The position numbers were made by a program, and so were the translations under genes. From Pseudomonas capeferrum (GTDB taxonomy: Bacteria; Pseudomonadota; Gammaproteobacteria; Pseudomonadales; Pseudomonadaceae), in contig NZ_JAAMQM010000009.1 in assembly GCF_013523055.1 (NCBI RefSeq), positions 124,001 through 188,000 of the forward strand: a stretch of 64,000 nucleotides of DNA, in the 5' to 3' direction. How positions within the stretch are numbered: position 1 is the first letter of the stretch; each line of letters starts with the position of its first letter. Positions 47,973-55,229 of this stretch are shown piece after piece. The notes beneath the pieces were generated by a model. It had not been told where the DNA came from and ran no database searches. It saw only the letters and a program-made list of their open reading frames with translations.

Positions 47973-47998
47973 GCATCGCCCATCACCCCGGGCGATGC
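47973..47998. other. 9-bp perfect hairpin upstream of the monooxygenase-like gene
   Basis: GCATCGCCC at 47973-47981 and GGGCGATGC at 47990-47998 pair perfectly over an 8-base loop, 46 bp before the next gene and in the gap upstream of the MerR-like gene. No T run. Could be an operator or a leader hairpin; nothing decides which. Confidence 0.4.
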
Positions 47999-48043
47999 GC
48001 CAGGGGCAGGCTACCCGCCGGCCCCATTGCCAGGAGATACACG

Positions 48044-48616
48044 ATGTCTACCCCACCCGTCACGTTGATGGTGTCGCGCCGCGCAGCGCACGGCCGCTAT
48101 CAGGATCTGCTGGCCTGGCTGCACGAAGGCGAGCACTTGGCTACCGACTTTCCCGGATACCTGGGCTCCGGCATTCTCGCCCCGCCCGCCGAAGGCGACG
48201 AGTTCCAGATCATCTTCCGCTTTACCAACGAGCATACCCTGCATGCCTGGGAGCATTCGGCCTCTCGCCGTGCCTGGCTGCACCGCGGCAACGGCTTGTT
48301 CGAGCGCCCGCAGGAACAGCGTGTCAGCGGCCTGGACGGCTGGTTCGGCACCTCGCAGGCACCTCGGCCGCCACGCTGGAAGCAGGCGGTGGCGATCTGG
48401 CTGGCGTTCTTTCCGGTCTCGCTGCTGTTCAACCTGCTCTTCGGCCACTGGCTCGGCATGCTTGACCTGGTGCCGCGCGTGTTGCTCAGCACCCTGGGCC
48501 TGACACCGGTCATGGTGTACCTGTTCATCCCGTTGTCGACCCGCCTGCTGGCTCCCTGGCTCAACGCCCGGCCTGTCGTAGATGGGCACGCCGCGCAGAG
48601 CCTGCGCAGCCGTTGA
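48044..48616 (+). CDS. Antibiotic biosynthesis monooxygenase-fold protein with membrane anchor
   Basis: 190 residues. N-terminal ABM-type alpha-beta domain (about 5-95, VSRRAAHGRYQDLLAWLHE and FRFTNEHTLHAWEHSASRRAWL). Then two hydrophobic helices (about 112-130 and 142-165). The family has this soluble-plus-membrane form in many proteobacteria; substrate unknown. AGGAG precedes the ATG. Confidence 0.8.
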   Translation: MSTPPVTLMVSRRAAHGRYQDLLAWLHEGEHLATDFPGYLGSGILAPPAEGDEFQIIFRFTNEHTLHAWEHSASRRAWLHRGNGLFERPQEQRVSGLDGWFGTSQAPRPPRWKQAVAIWLAFFPVSLLFNLLFGHWLGMLDLVPRVLLSTLGLTPVMVYLFIPLSTRLLAPWLNARPVVDGHAAQSLRSR

Positions 48617-48691
48617 GCCCGCGCGCGCAGCACTGCAGTTCGGGTATGCTGGGGCATCGATAAGAATGACAGACAAGTTGACCGCCCCAAT

Positions 48692-49384
48692 ATGAATAGC
48701 CCAATCCTTGTAACCGGAGCCAGCCAGCGTGTCGGGCTGGCACTGGCACTTGAACTTGCGCAGGCCGGCCATACGGTGGTCACCGCCAGTCGCAGCCTGC
48801 GAGCCGACGTGGTTCACCCCAATATCATCCAGTTCCGGGCCGACCTGTGCCTGGAGGCCGACCGCCTCGCCCTGATCGAGCATCTGCGCCAGCGGCATGA
48901 CGGCCTGCGAGCGATCATCCACAATGCTTCGGTCTGGCTCGATGACAGCCTGGACAACCTCGAGACGATGTTCCGCTTGCATGTCGAGGCGCCCTACCAT
49001 CTCAACCTGGCCTTGGGCGACATGCTCGGCAGGGTCGAGAAGGCCGACATCATCCACATCTGCGACGAGACCGCTTCACGCGGCAGCAAGAGCCACATCG
49101 GCTATGCCGCGACCAAGGCCGCCTTGCAGAACATGGTGCTCTCGTTCGCCGAAAAGTATGCGCCAACGGTGCGCGTCAACGGTATCCTGCCCGGTCTGCT
49201 GATCTTCAAGGAAGATGGCGACGACGCTTACCGCGAGCACGCCCTCAAGAAGGCCTTGCTGGAGTTCGAGCCGGGCGCCCGGCCGCTGATCGACGCGGTG
49301 ATGTTCCTGCTCGAGAGCCAGTACAGCACCGGCAGCCACGTGGTCATCAACGGTGGCCGCCACCTGAAGAACCGTATCGCCTGA
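48692..49384 (+). CDS. folM: FolM, dihydromonapterin reductase (SDR)
   Basis: 230 residues, SDR with GASQRVGLALALEL replacing the usual TGxxxGIG, typical of FolM. The active site YAATK and C-terminal GGRHLKNRI are visible. It reduces dihydromonapterin to tetrahydromonapterin with NADPH, supplying a pterin cofactor for phenylalanine hydroxylase. That ties it to the homogentisate pathway encoded at 39557-42793. First gene of a three-gene set with DUF1244 and hopJ. Confidence 0.85.
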   Translation: MNSPILVTGASQRVGLALALELAQAGHTVVTASRSLRADVVHPNIIQFRADLCLEADRLALIEHLRQRHDGLRAIIHNASVWLDDSLDNLETMFRLHVEAPYHLNLALGDMLGRVEKADIIHICDETASRGSKSHIGYAATKAALQNMVLSFAEKYAPTVRVNGILPGLLIFKEDGDDAYREHALKKALLEFEPGARPLIDAVMFLLESQYSTGSHVVINGGRHLKNRIA

Positions 49385-49393
49385 GGAATCGCC

Positions 49394-49687
49394 ATGACTG
49401 CTCAACAACAGCTCGAACTCGAGGCCGCCGCTTTTCGTCGCCTGGTCGAACACCTGCGTAACCGTACCGATGTACAGAACATCGACCTGATGAACCTCTC
49501 GGGTTTCTGTCGCAATTGCCTGTCGAAGTGGTACAAGGCGGCCGCCGACGAACGCCAGGTCGAGCTGAGCCTGGATGACGCCCGTGAAGTGGTGTACGGC
49601 ATGCCTTATGCCGAGTGGAAAGCCCAATACCAGAAAGAAGCCAGCGCCGAGCAGCAAGCGGCGTTCGAAAAAGGAAAGCCCCAGTGA
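49394..49687 (+). CDS. DUF1244 protein
   Basis: 97 residues, helical, with the family core HLRNRTDVQNIDLMNLSGFCRNCLSKWY containing the Cys pair CRNC. It lies 9 bp after folM, and its stop overlaps the GTG of hopJ (GTGA). Widely conserved in proteobacteria; function unknown. The CxxC suggests metal binding. Confidence 0.88.
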   Translation: MTAQQQLELEAAAFRRLVEHLRNRTDVQNIDLMNLSGFCRNCLSKWYKAAADERQVELSLDDAREVVYGMPYAEWKAQYQKEASAEQQAAFEKGKPQ

Positions 49688-50025
49688 CCGATCTCAACAC
49701 CCTGCGCGCCAGCCTCGCCAGTGGCGAGCATGCCTTCGCCGACACCCTGGCATTCATCACCGCGCATTACAGCTACCAGCCCCAGCCGTTCGACAATGGC
49801 GGCGTCGCCAACGCCGCCGGCCAGAACGAGGGTTCCTGCAAGACCCTGGGTCTGGCCTTGCTCGAAGGACTGGAGGACCGCGAGGCCCTGCTGGCCTTCG
49901 GCGAGCATTACCGCAGCGTACTGGCGACCCCTGAGGGGAGCGACCATGCCAATATCCGCGCGCTCATGATTCATGGCCTGGCAGGCGTGAAATTCGCTGA
50001 GCCGCCTCTGCAACGATTGGGCTGA
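49684..50025 (+). CDS. HopJ-family protein
   Basis: 113 residues starting at a GTG that overlaps the DUF1244 stop. Sequence features of the HopJ family are clear (HYSYQPQPFDNGG, NAAGQNEGSCKTLGLALLEG, DHANIRALMIHGLAGVKF). Although named after a type III effector in P. syringae, it is a conserved housekeeping-type protein in strains without such secretion; function unknown. Confidence 0.87.
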   Translation: MTDLNTLRASLASGEHAFADTLAFITAHYSYQPQPFDNGGVANAAGQNEGSCKTLGLALLEGLEDREALLAFGEHYRSVLATPEGSDHANIRALMIHGLAGVKFAEPPLQRLG

Positions 50026-50035
50026 GCCCGCACGA

Positions 50036-50058
50036 CCGGGGCTGCAGCGCAGCCCCGG
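50036..50058. terminator. Hairpin between convergent hopJ and hydrolase genes
   Basis: 10-bp perfect stem CCGGGGCTGC / GCAGCCCCGG with a 3-base loop, between two convergent stops. It lacks a T run on either strand, so it may be a Rho-linked or weak bidirectional terminator. Confidence 0.5.
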
Positions 50059-50072
50059 ACCTTGCACACGCC

Positions 50073-50993
50073 TCATTCCGCATAAGGTGACACAGGTCGT
50101 CCTGGCGTGTCGGGGGCCAGCTCTCCCTGAAACAACCAGCGCAGCGCTATCGGCCACAGGCGCTCGCGAAAGCGGTCATGAAAGAAGGCAAAGTGACCGA
50201 TCTCCTCAACCCCTACATCCTCGGGCGCCAAGCGCAGGTGCAGGCGTTGCGCGTTGTCGAAATACCCCAGCAGCCGCTCCGTCGCCGCCACGGTACCGAA
50301 AGGATCGTCGGTGATGCTGACGGCCAGGATCGATCCCCCTACATCACCGAAATGCAGTGAGCGCATCGCCCGGGCACTGGGGCGCTGCTCGTAGCGAGGC
50401 GTGCGATGGCTCCAGTCCAGGGCTACCCCGGCCGGCGTATCCTCCAGCCATCCCAGGCGCTTGCCAGGGAAATAGCCTAGGCAACGGGTAAGCAGAGGCA
50501 TCAGGACATGCCATTTGCCGAACAGTCGCCACCGCTGTCCTACCGCGTAATCACGCCAGTAGGCGTATTGTGCGCCGACCAGCACCAGACGCCGAACCTG
50601 GCCCGCGGACGCTGCGAGACCAACCGCGCAGCCGCCGAAGCTGTGTCCGACCACATCGATCGGTTGTCCCGGAAACGCCTGCGCCGCGTATTTCAGCATC
50701 GCTTCGAAATCCAATCGTCCCCAGTCGCTCCAGGATGCCTTGAAGCCACGCAAAGTAGCGGGACGAGACTCGCCTATGCCACGATAGTCGTAGGTCAACA
50801 CATCGCAGCCTTGGGCGAACAGGTAATCGGCGAAACGAGAGTAGTAGCGACAGCGCACCGAGGTGGCTGCGTTGATGATCACCAAGGCGCGGCAAGTATC
50901 GGGTTTGCCGTGCCGCCACAGGAAACCGCCAAGGCTGAATCCGTCGGCAGCCATGTGCCGAACGGGGGTACCAGGGATAATGAGGCGAGTCAT
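50073..50993 (-). CDS. Alpha/beta hydrolase
   Basis: 306 residues from the ATG at 50993, chosen for its GCAGGAG ribosome-binding site 6 bp upstream. Serine nucleophile elbow VVGHSFGGCAVG, acid in TDDPFG, and base His in EEIGHFAFFH. It resembles the COG4757-like predicted serine hydrolases. Substrate unknown. Confidence 0.83.
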   Translation of the reverse strand: MTRLIIPGTPVRHMAADGFSLGGFLWRHGKPDTCRALVIINAATSVRCRYYSRFADYLFAQGCDVLTYDYRGIGESRPATLRGFKASWSDWGRLDFEAMLKYAAQAFPGQPIDVVGHSFGGCAVGLAASAGQVRRLVLVGAQYAYWRDYAVGQRWRLFGKWHVLMPLLTRCLGYFPGKRLGWLEDTPAGVALDWSHRTPRYEQRPSARAMRSLHFGDVGGSILAVSITDDPFGTVAATERLLGYFDNAQRLHLRLAPEDVGVEEIGHFAFFHDRFRERLWPIALRWLFQGELAPDTPGRPVSPYAE

Positions 50994-51079
50994 GGCGCAC
51001 TCCTGCGAGAACGCCATACTGTCATAGGTGAAACTGTCCTGCTGTCATTTCGGCAGATTCGCCAGCATCTACGGATGGA

Positions 51080-51766
51080 TCAGGTCGCTGCCACGGCTCT
51101 GCGCACTACGGGCTTGCGCAGGTTTGCCAGACGCGAACCCTCGTAGCGAGTCTCGCGGAAGAATCGCCACCGACCGAACAGGCCATAGACATGCATGACC
51201 CGCCCCTGCTCGTGATAGCCCATGCGCACATGCAGTTTCATCGCTGGAATATTATGGGTCTCGACGACATCCACGACCTTGTTGCAGCCCTTGGCATGCA
51301 TGGTTTCCCACAACGAAACCTGCGCGGACGCCGACAGTCGACTGCCGAAGAAACGCGGAATCATCTCGCCACCGAACTCGAAGAATTCTCCAGGCTTCAC
51401 CGGAAAGGTACAACCGTAGTAATGGCGGTCATGGTAGTCGCGGGTACTTGCCCAGATGAAGGCGATGGCATCGCCTGCCTCGTCCAGGTACATGTGCCCG
51501 GTATGACCTTCGGCGGCCAGTTCACGCATGGTTTCCACACGATCGCCAAAATACCGCGCAAAGGCGTCGGCGTTCTCGATAGTGATGTTCACCTGGCGTA
51601 CGGGAGGATGGTCCTTGAGGCCGTTAGGCCCTATCGGGGTCACTAGATCGCGTTCCATCCACAGGAGCTCCCAATGGAAGAACACGTAGCGTTCGACAAG
51701 TGTCTTCAGGGTCCGCTTGAGCCCTTTTTTTCTGATTCGATCTTTTATTTTTTGCACTGCGCTCAT
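51080..51766 (-). CDS. GNAT-like acetyltransferase
   Basis: 228 residues from the ATG at 51766, chosen for the GGGGGAGG ribosome-binding site. Basic N-terminus (KIKDRIRKKGLKRTLKTLVERY). The GNAT core includes a strand with HMYLDEAGDAIAFIWAS and a late helix THNIPAMKLHVRMGYHEQGR typical of acetyltransferase motif B. Such proteins occur in polysaccharide or exosortase-type loci, but none is adjacent here. Acceptor unknown. Confidence 0.75.
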   Translation of the reverse strand: MSAVQKIKDRIRKKGLKRTLKTLVERYVFFHWELLWMERDLVTPIGPNGLKDHPPVRQVNITIENADAFARYFGDRVETMRELAAEGHTGHMYLDEAGDAIAFIWASTRDYHDRHYYGCTFPVKPGEFFEFGGEMIPRFFGSRLSASAQVSLWETMHAKGCNKVVDVVETHNIPAMKLHVRMGYHEQGRVMHVYGLFGRWRFFRETRYEGSRLANLRKPVVRRAVAAT

Positions 51767-51932
51767 GCTGCCTCCCCCAAGCCATGGCGACATTGCCTGG
51801 CCAATAGGAGCGGTATAGTTCAGCGCAAAAAAATCATAGCAAAACGCCAGCTAAAATTTTGTTTCTAAATGTTTAAGAAGTCCGATAAGCACCGCACACC
51901 GGCAAAGAACCGGTGTGCGATCAAAGACTTAC

Positions 51933-53144
51933 TTACAGCTCGACGCAGTCGAACTGTACAAGGGTGGCGACATCCTGGTCATAGTCGACGTCGCTGCGCT
52001 CGAAGCCGAACAGGTTGAGGAATTCACGCTTGTAACCCGCGTAGTCGGTCAGTTCGAACAGGTTCTGCGTGGTTACGGTCGGCCATAGCGCCTTGCAGGC
52101 ATCCTGCACATCGTCACGCAGCTCCCAGTCGTCCAGACGCAGGCGGCCTTTCTCGTCGACCTCGCCCGGCTGACCGTCCTCGCGATACAGACGGTCACGG
52201 AACATGCGATTGAGTTGCTCGCCGGTGCCTTCCTGGATGCCCTTTTCCTTCATCACCTTGAAGACCATGGACAGGTACAGAGGCATGACCGGAATGGCCG
52301 AGCTGGCCTGCGTCACTACCGACTTGAGTACCGCCACGTTGGCGCCGCCCTGGATCTCCTTGCCGAGCTTCTCGTCGAGACGCAGAGCCGTCTCGTCCAG
52401 ATCCTGCTTGGCCTTGCCCAGGGCGCCATGCCAGTAGATCGGCCAGGTGATCTCGGTGCCGATGTAGCTGAAGGCCACGGTCCGTGCCTTGTCCGCCAGC
52501 ACGTCGGCGGTCCGCAGGGCGTCGATCCACAGCTGCCAGTCCTGGCCACCCATGACAGTCACGGTGTCGGCGATTTCCTGCTCGGAAGCCGGCTCGATGG
52601 ACGCCTCGATGATGGCGTCCTTGTTGGTGTCGATGGCGGTCGACTTGTAGGTTTCGCCGATCGGCTTGAGCGCCGAACGCACCACCTCGCCGGTCTGTGG
52701 CAGCTTGCGCACAGGCGAGGCCAGGGAGTAGACGACCAGGTCGACCTTGCCGCCCATTTCGTTCTTGATCAGCTCGATCACCTTGGCGCGCGCTTCGTCA
52801 GAGAAGGCATCGCCATTGATCGACTTGCTGTACAGGCCTTCGGCTTTGGCGAACTTGTCGAAAGCGGCGGAGTTGTACCAGCCGGCGGTACCGGCTTTGG
52901 TCTCGGTGCCCGGCTTTTCGAAGAACACGCCCAGGGTATCGGCCTTGAAGCCGAATGCCGCGGTGATACGCGCTGCCAGGCCGTAGCCGCTGGAAGCACC
53001 GATCACCAGAACCTTCTTCGGCCCATCCTCGCGCACGCCCAGTTTGCGGGTGGCTTCGATCTGGTCACGGACATTGAGCTCGCAGCCCTTCGGATGGGTC
53101 GTGGTGCAGATGAAACCGCGGACTTTAGGATGAATGATGGCCAA
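51933..53144 (-). CDS. fabV: FabV, trans-2-enoyl-ACP/CoA reductase
   Basis: 403 residues. Rossmann motif [14 protein letters not shown] and the active-site Y-x8-K ([10 protein letters not shown]) that defines FabV. It carries the final reduction of fatty acid elongation using NADH and, by family knowledge, is insensitive to triclosan. Starts [20 protein letters not shown], the normal N-terminus. The upstream gap contains the hairpin-rich element. Confidence 0.95.
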   Translation of the reverse strand: MAIIHPKVRGFICTTTHPKGCELNVRDQIEATRKLGVREDGPKKVLVIGASSGYGLAARITAAFGFKADTLGVFFEKPGTETKAGTAGWYNSAAFDKFAKAEGLYSKSINGDAFSDEARAKVIELIKNEMGGKVDLVVYSLASPVRKLPQTGEVVRSALKPIGETYKSTAIDTNKDAIIEASIEPASEQEIADTVTVMGGQDWQLWIDALRTADVLADKARTVAFSYIGTEITWPIYWHGALGKAKQDLDETALRLDEKLGKEIQGGANVAVLKSVVTQASSAIPVMPLYLSMVFKVMKEKGIQEGTGEQLNRMFRDRLYREDGQPGEVDEKGRLRLDDWELRDDVQDACKALWPTVTTQNLFELTDYAGYKREFLNLFGFERSDVDYDQDVATLVQFDCVEL

Positions 53145-53675
53145 GGTCAGTACCTCATCAGGTGTTTATGCTGTGGAGCCGCGCCACAGGGGCCGTCGAT
53201 TCCGTTTGATCAGAGGGTGAGACTACCCTCGGAACTCATCCGACACATATTAAGGGGTGATGGGCGGGTTGCAAAACGGCGTTGGGCGGGGTGGCGGGAG
53301 ATGGGGCCTGTGACGGCGGGCGAATGCAGGGATTCTGGTCACGAACGGGATGGACAGGCACAAGGCTCCAAGTCTGTTGGAGCTGCCAAGATCCTTCCTG
53401 CGGGATTGGGTGGCAGCCGTGCATGGGGTAGGAATACCGGGAACTTGGAACCCGGCCAGGCCGAAGCCTGCCCACACACAGCCGCCATAGCACGAAGCTG
53501 CGGTCATAAAAAATGGCCGGCATCAAGTCATCTGTCGAAATTATCGAAAAGCCAGAAACTTATAGCGAGTGCGGGGTTAGCTCAACTTCGCGCCACTTTG
53601 CGGTGCTGCGCCGTTGTGAGCTAGGAGCCACACAAGAGCGTCGTGAAAGACAGCCGGGGCGCACTGCATCGAGGA
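53145..53675. other. 531-bp gap with a run of hairpins
   Basis: Beyond the fabV promoter region no gene is convincing. At least four perfect or near-perfect stems are packed in 53365-53503: GCTCCAA/TTGGAGC at 53365-53383, CCGGG/CCCGG at 53437-53455, CAGGC/GCCTG at 53457-53470 (UUCG loop on the minus strand), and CCGC..AGC / GCT..GCGG at 53482-53503. A GCTGCC/GGCAGC stem at 53382-53417 could form as an alternative to the first. The minus strand is open for over 90 codons across it. Confidence 0.6.
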
Positions 53676-54690
53676 CTATTGCCTGCTTGTCAGCTCGGGA
53701 AACGGCGTTTCCAGCGCATCTGCCAGTTGGTAGCCCGTGCCGTCGAAACCGACGACGCGGGCGATGCTTTCGACGTGGCGCTTGCGGCCACGCCCGGCGA
53801 TGTGGATGACGACATTGATGGCCTCGGCGATCAACGCACGCGGTGGGTTCATCGCCACTTCAAGGATCAGTTGCTCCAGGCGCAGCAGCGCCCCCAAGGC
53901 GGAACCCGCGTGAATCGTAGCGATGCCGCCGGGGTGGCCGGTGCCCCACACCTTGATGAGATCCAGCGCCTCGCCGCCGCGCACCTCGCCGACGATCACG
54001 CGGTCGGGGCGCAGGCGCATCGTGGCTCGCACCAGTTCCTGCATCGACACCACGCCCGCGCGCGTGCGCAGCGGCACATGGTCGCGGGCCGCGCATTGCA
54101 ACTCGATGGTGTCTTCGAGCACGAGCACGCGATCACCCGTGGCGGCGATCTCGGCCAGCAGCGCATTGGCAAGCGTGGTCTTGCCGGTACTGGTGCCGCC
54201 CGCTATCAACACGTTCTGCCGTTCGCGCACGGCGCGGCGCAAGAAGTCCGCCTGGCCGGTAGTTAGAATGCCGTCGGCGACATACTGATCCAGGCCGATG
54301 ATGTTCACGGCGCGTTTGCGCAGCGCGAAAGCTGGCCCCGGTGCGGCCGGCGGCAAGATGCCCTCGAAGCGTTCGCCCGTTTCCGGTAACTCGGCGGTCA
54401 GCAGTGGCTGGCCGCGATGCACCTCTGCACCAACGTGTGCGGCAACAAGCCGAATGATGCGCTCGCCGTCGGCCTCGGGAAGTTCCACACCCAGCGGCGC
54501 GCGGCCCGACGACAGCCGATCCACCCACAGGGTGCGTTCGGGGTTGAGCATGATTTCCACCACGTCCGGGTCTTCGAGTGCGGCGGCGATCAGCGGCCCC
54601 ATTGCCATGCGCAGCATCTAGATGCGGCGATCCTGTGAGGTGGGGGCCGACGAGCGTGGTTCGGGCGGGGTCTGCGGAACGGCGCTCATG
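53676..54690 (-). pseudogene. trbB: trbB, conjugal transfer ATPase with nonsense codon
   Basis: TrbB/VirB11-type ATPase of the mating-pair apparatus. Translation from the ATG at 54690 reads MSAVPQTPPEPRSSAP and meets a TAG at 54618-54620, in a place where relatives have Gln before MLRM; a CAG-to-TAG change explains it. Downstream, 313 residues are open from MLRMAMGPLI at 54617, with Walker A GGTSTGKTTL and VGEVRGGEALD intact. The C-terminus seems cut at FPELTSRQ, and no trbC follows. A shortened protein from 54617 could still be made. Confidence 0.82.
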
Positions 54691-54865
54691 AGGCACGGTC
54701 CCGCGCTTCGGCCAGCGCCGCCGCATCGTCCATCCGCACCGGGTCGGAGTACAGTTCTTCCACCACATCGCGCACCAGACTACGGCCGCGCAGCAGGTGT
54801 CTGCCGAGCTGTTCGATGAACTGTTCGAAACGCGCCTTGCCCTGGGCACGGGCCGCGTCCTGATG
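54686..54865 (-). pseudogene. copG-like regulator, 3' fragment
   Basis: Only the last ~58 codons remain (AARAQGKARFEQFIEQLGRH then LLRGRSLVRD), matching the C-terminus of the RHH/CopG protein that precedes trbB in Tn4371-like elements. The stop still overlaps the trbB ATG (ATGA). The N-terminal DNA-binding part is gone; at about 54865 the sequence switches to a lysR fragment on the other strand. No traG is present. Confidence 0.7.
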
Positions 54866-54867
54866 CG

Positions 54868-55041
54868 CCTCGGGAACCAGCGATCCTGCTGGAAGCCGAC
54901 GTTCGGGCAGGCGGCCTCGTGCAATTGTTCCCATCCCATGAGCTTCCCGCCCGCCCGATGAGCGTGGTCTATCTGCCAGATCGCTATCGCTCGCCCAAGC
55001 TGCGCAGCTTTGTGGATTTTTTGGTGGAGCGATTCAACTGA
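54868..55041 (+). pseudogene. lysR 3' fragment, inverted
   Basis: On the plus strand the frame reads PAILLEADVRAGGLVQLFPS, then later VVYLPDRYRSPKLRSFVDFL and VERFN before the stop. This is the standard C-terminus of a LysR regulator. It has no N-terminus and lies tail to tail with the lysR 5' fragment on the minus strand, so an inversion or double breakage has occurred. Confidence 0.75.
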
Positions 55042-55079
55042 TCCGCACTTGTTGTCAGATACCAAGGCCACGCTGTCTT

Positions 55080-55221
55080 CCAATTGCTCGCCGAGGTCTT
55101 CTTCCAGTTCCTTGATAGTGCGCGAGATCGGTGATTGCTCGATGTGCAGCCGCTCGGCGGTGCGGGTAAAGCGGAGCTCTTCAGCGACGGCAAGGAAGCA
55201 ACGCAGATGCCGAAGTTCCAT
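55080..55221 (-). pseudogene. lysR 5' fragment
   Basis: MELRHLRCFLAVAEELRFTR then the helix-turn-helix IEQSPISRTIKELEEDLGEQL are a good LysR N-terminus; homology stops near 55080. It begins 8 bp after the UvrA-like gene's stop. A lysR gene between relaxase and traG is typical of Tn4371-like elements, so this is probably the element's own regulator, broken. Confidence 0.78.
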
Positions 55222-55229
55222 GCTTCACC

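Noticed and set aside
53236..53526. 96-codon minus-strand frame upstream of fabV as a protein gene
   Set aside because: It coincides with the hairpin run, whose stems explain the sequence better; no ribosome-binding site and no fold. A repeated element or RNA is more likely.
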